Source: an uncultured Clostridia bacterium
GTDB taxonomy: Bacteria > Bacillota > Clostridia > Christensenellales > CALWSW01
NCBI GenBank assembly: GCA_937874755.1
Contig: CALNBC010000001.1
Coordinates: 1-6,617, forward strand
DNA length: 6,617 nucleotides
Direction: 5' to 3'
Shown here piece after piece: positions 6,349 to 6,617 of this stretch. The stretch's first letter is position 1. The number at the start of each line of letters is the position of its first letter. Made by a program: the position numbers and the translations under genes. Below the pieces are notes generated by a model. The model was given only the letters and a program-made list of their open reading frames with translations. It ran no database searches and was not told the origin of the DNA.

Positions 6349-6617
6349 ATGGAATTGAGGGACATAAGAAGAGCCTGGAGCAGCCTGCAAAGCGACGGAT
6401 TTGCCGCGACCGCGAGGAAGGCGGCGAGAAAGCTCAAATACGGGGGCGGCGGGGGCAGTTACGCCGCGTTTATAGAAAAATACGAGCCGACTGCCAAGGA
6501 ACTCGACCTCCAGCGGGAGACTCAATTCGCCAATGAAGTCAAAATCAGCTTCCTCTGCCCCGCATACAACACAAAGCAGGAATTCGCCGAGGAGTTAGTC
6601 GGAAGTGTGCTCGGGCA
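6349..6617 (+). CDS. Family 2 glycosyltransferase, N-terminal part only
   Basis: The first 89 codons of a probable GT2 (GT-A fold) glycosyltransferase, cut by the right edge. ATG at 6349 is preceded by GGAGG (6339-6343) at five bases. After a basic N-terminal region (residues 1-31, rich in Arg and Lys) and a run of five Gly (32-36) comes YAAFIEKYEPTAKELDLQRE (38-57). This is a common lead-in of surface-polysaccharide GT2 enzymes. Then comes the first beta strand and nucleotide-sugar-binding entry KISFLCPAYNT (65-75), followed by FAEELVGSVLG (79-89), matching the usual SVLxQ helix. The DxD metal site lies beyond the window. It is probably co-transcribed with the permease and would build or finish the glycan that transporter exports. 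Donor sugar and linkage are unknown. Confidence 0.85.
   Translation, partial: MELRDIRRAWSSLQSDGFAATARKAARKLKYGGGGGSYAAFIEKYEPTAKELDLQRETQFANEVKISFLCPAYNTKQEFAEELVGSVLG

Overview
The window looks like a piece of an uncultured Gram-positive (Clostridia-like, Firmicutes) genome of moderate GC, probably assembled from short-read metagenomic data. The pointers are a perfect CIRCE operator, strong GGAGG ribosome sites, a ComF-type protein, the two-domain glutamine-dependent NAD synthetase, and a TagG/Wzm-like exporter next to a glycosyltransferase. The assignment is inferred from gene style, since no rRNA or other taxonomic marker is present.

Left part (1-3374, all minus strand): a probable transcription unit read right to left, comF-like phosphoribosyltransferase, then a GNAT acetyltransferase (4-base ATGA overlap with comF), then nadE after a 73-base gap. 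nadE runs off the left edge and lacks only its extreme C-terminus. A plausible sigma-A-type promoter precedes comF.

Middle (3425-5517, minus strand): htpG, the bacterial Hsp90 chaperone, with its own sigma-A-like promoter, a perfect CIRCE (HrcA) operator just upstream of the -35 box, and a rho-independent terminator just after the natural stop. The gene is interrupted near its 3' end by 24 bases identical to the 3' end of the Illumina TruSeq read-1 adapter (3584-3607). This brings in a TAG stop and the false C-terminus DRKSVV. Past the adapter the same frame continues with a normal HtpG C-terminus to a TAA. The break is therefore almost certainly a sequencing/assembly artefact and not biology.

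Right part (5563-6617, plus strand, divergent from htpG): an ABC-2 family polysaccharide/teichoic-acid export permease followed after 11 bases by a family-2 glycosyltransferase cut by the right edge. This is the start of a cell-surface glycan export and assembly cluster. The partner ATPase is not in the window.

I see no mobile element, CRISPR array, RNA gene or unknown defence-like system. The points worth attention are the adapter artefact, the CIRCE-controlled htpG in a divergent intergenic region, and an unusual His/Cys/Glu-rich linker in HtpG.
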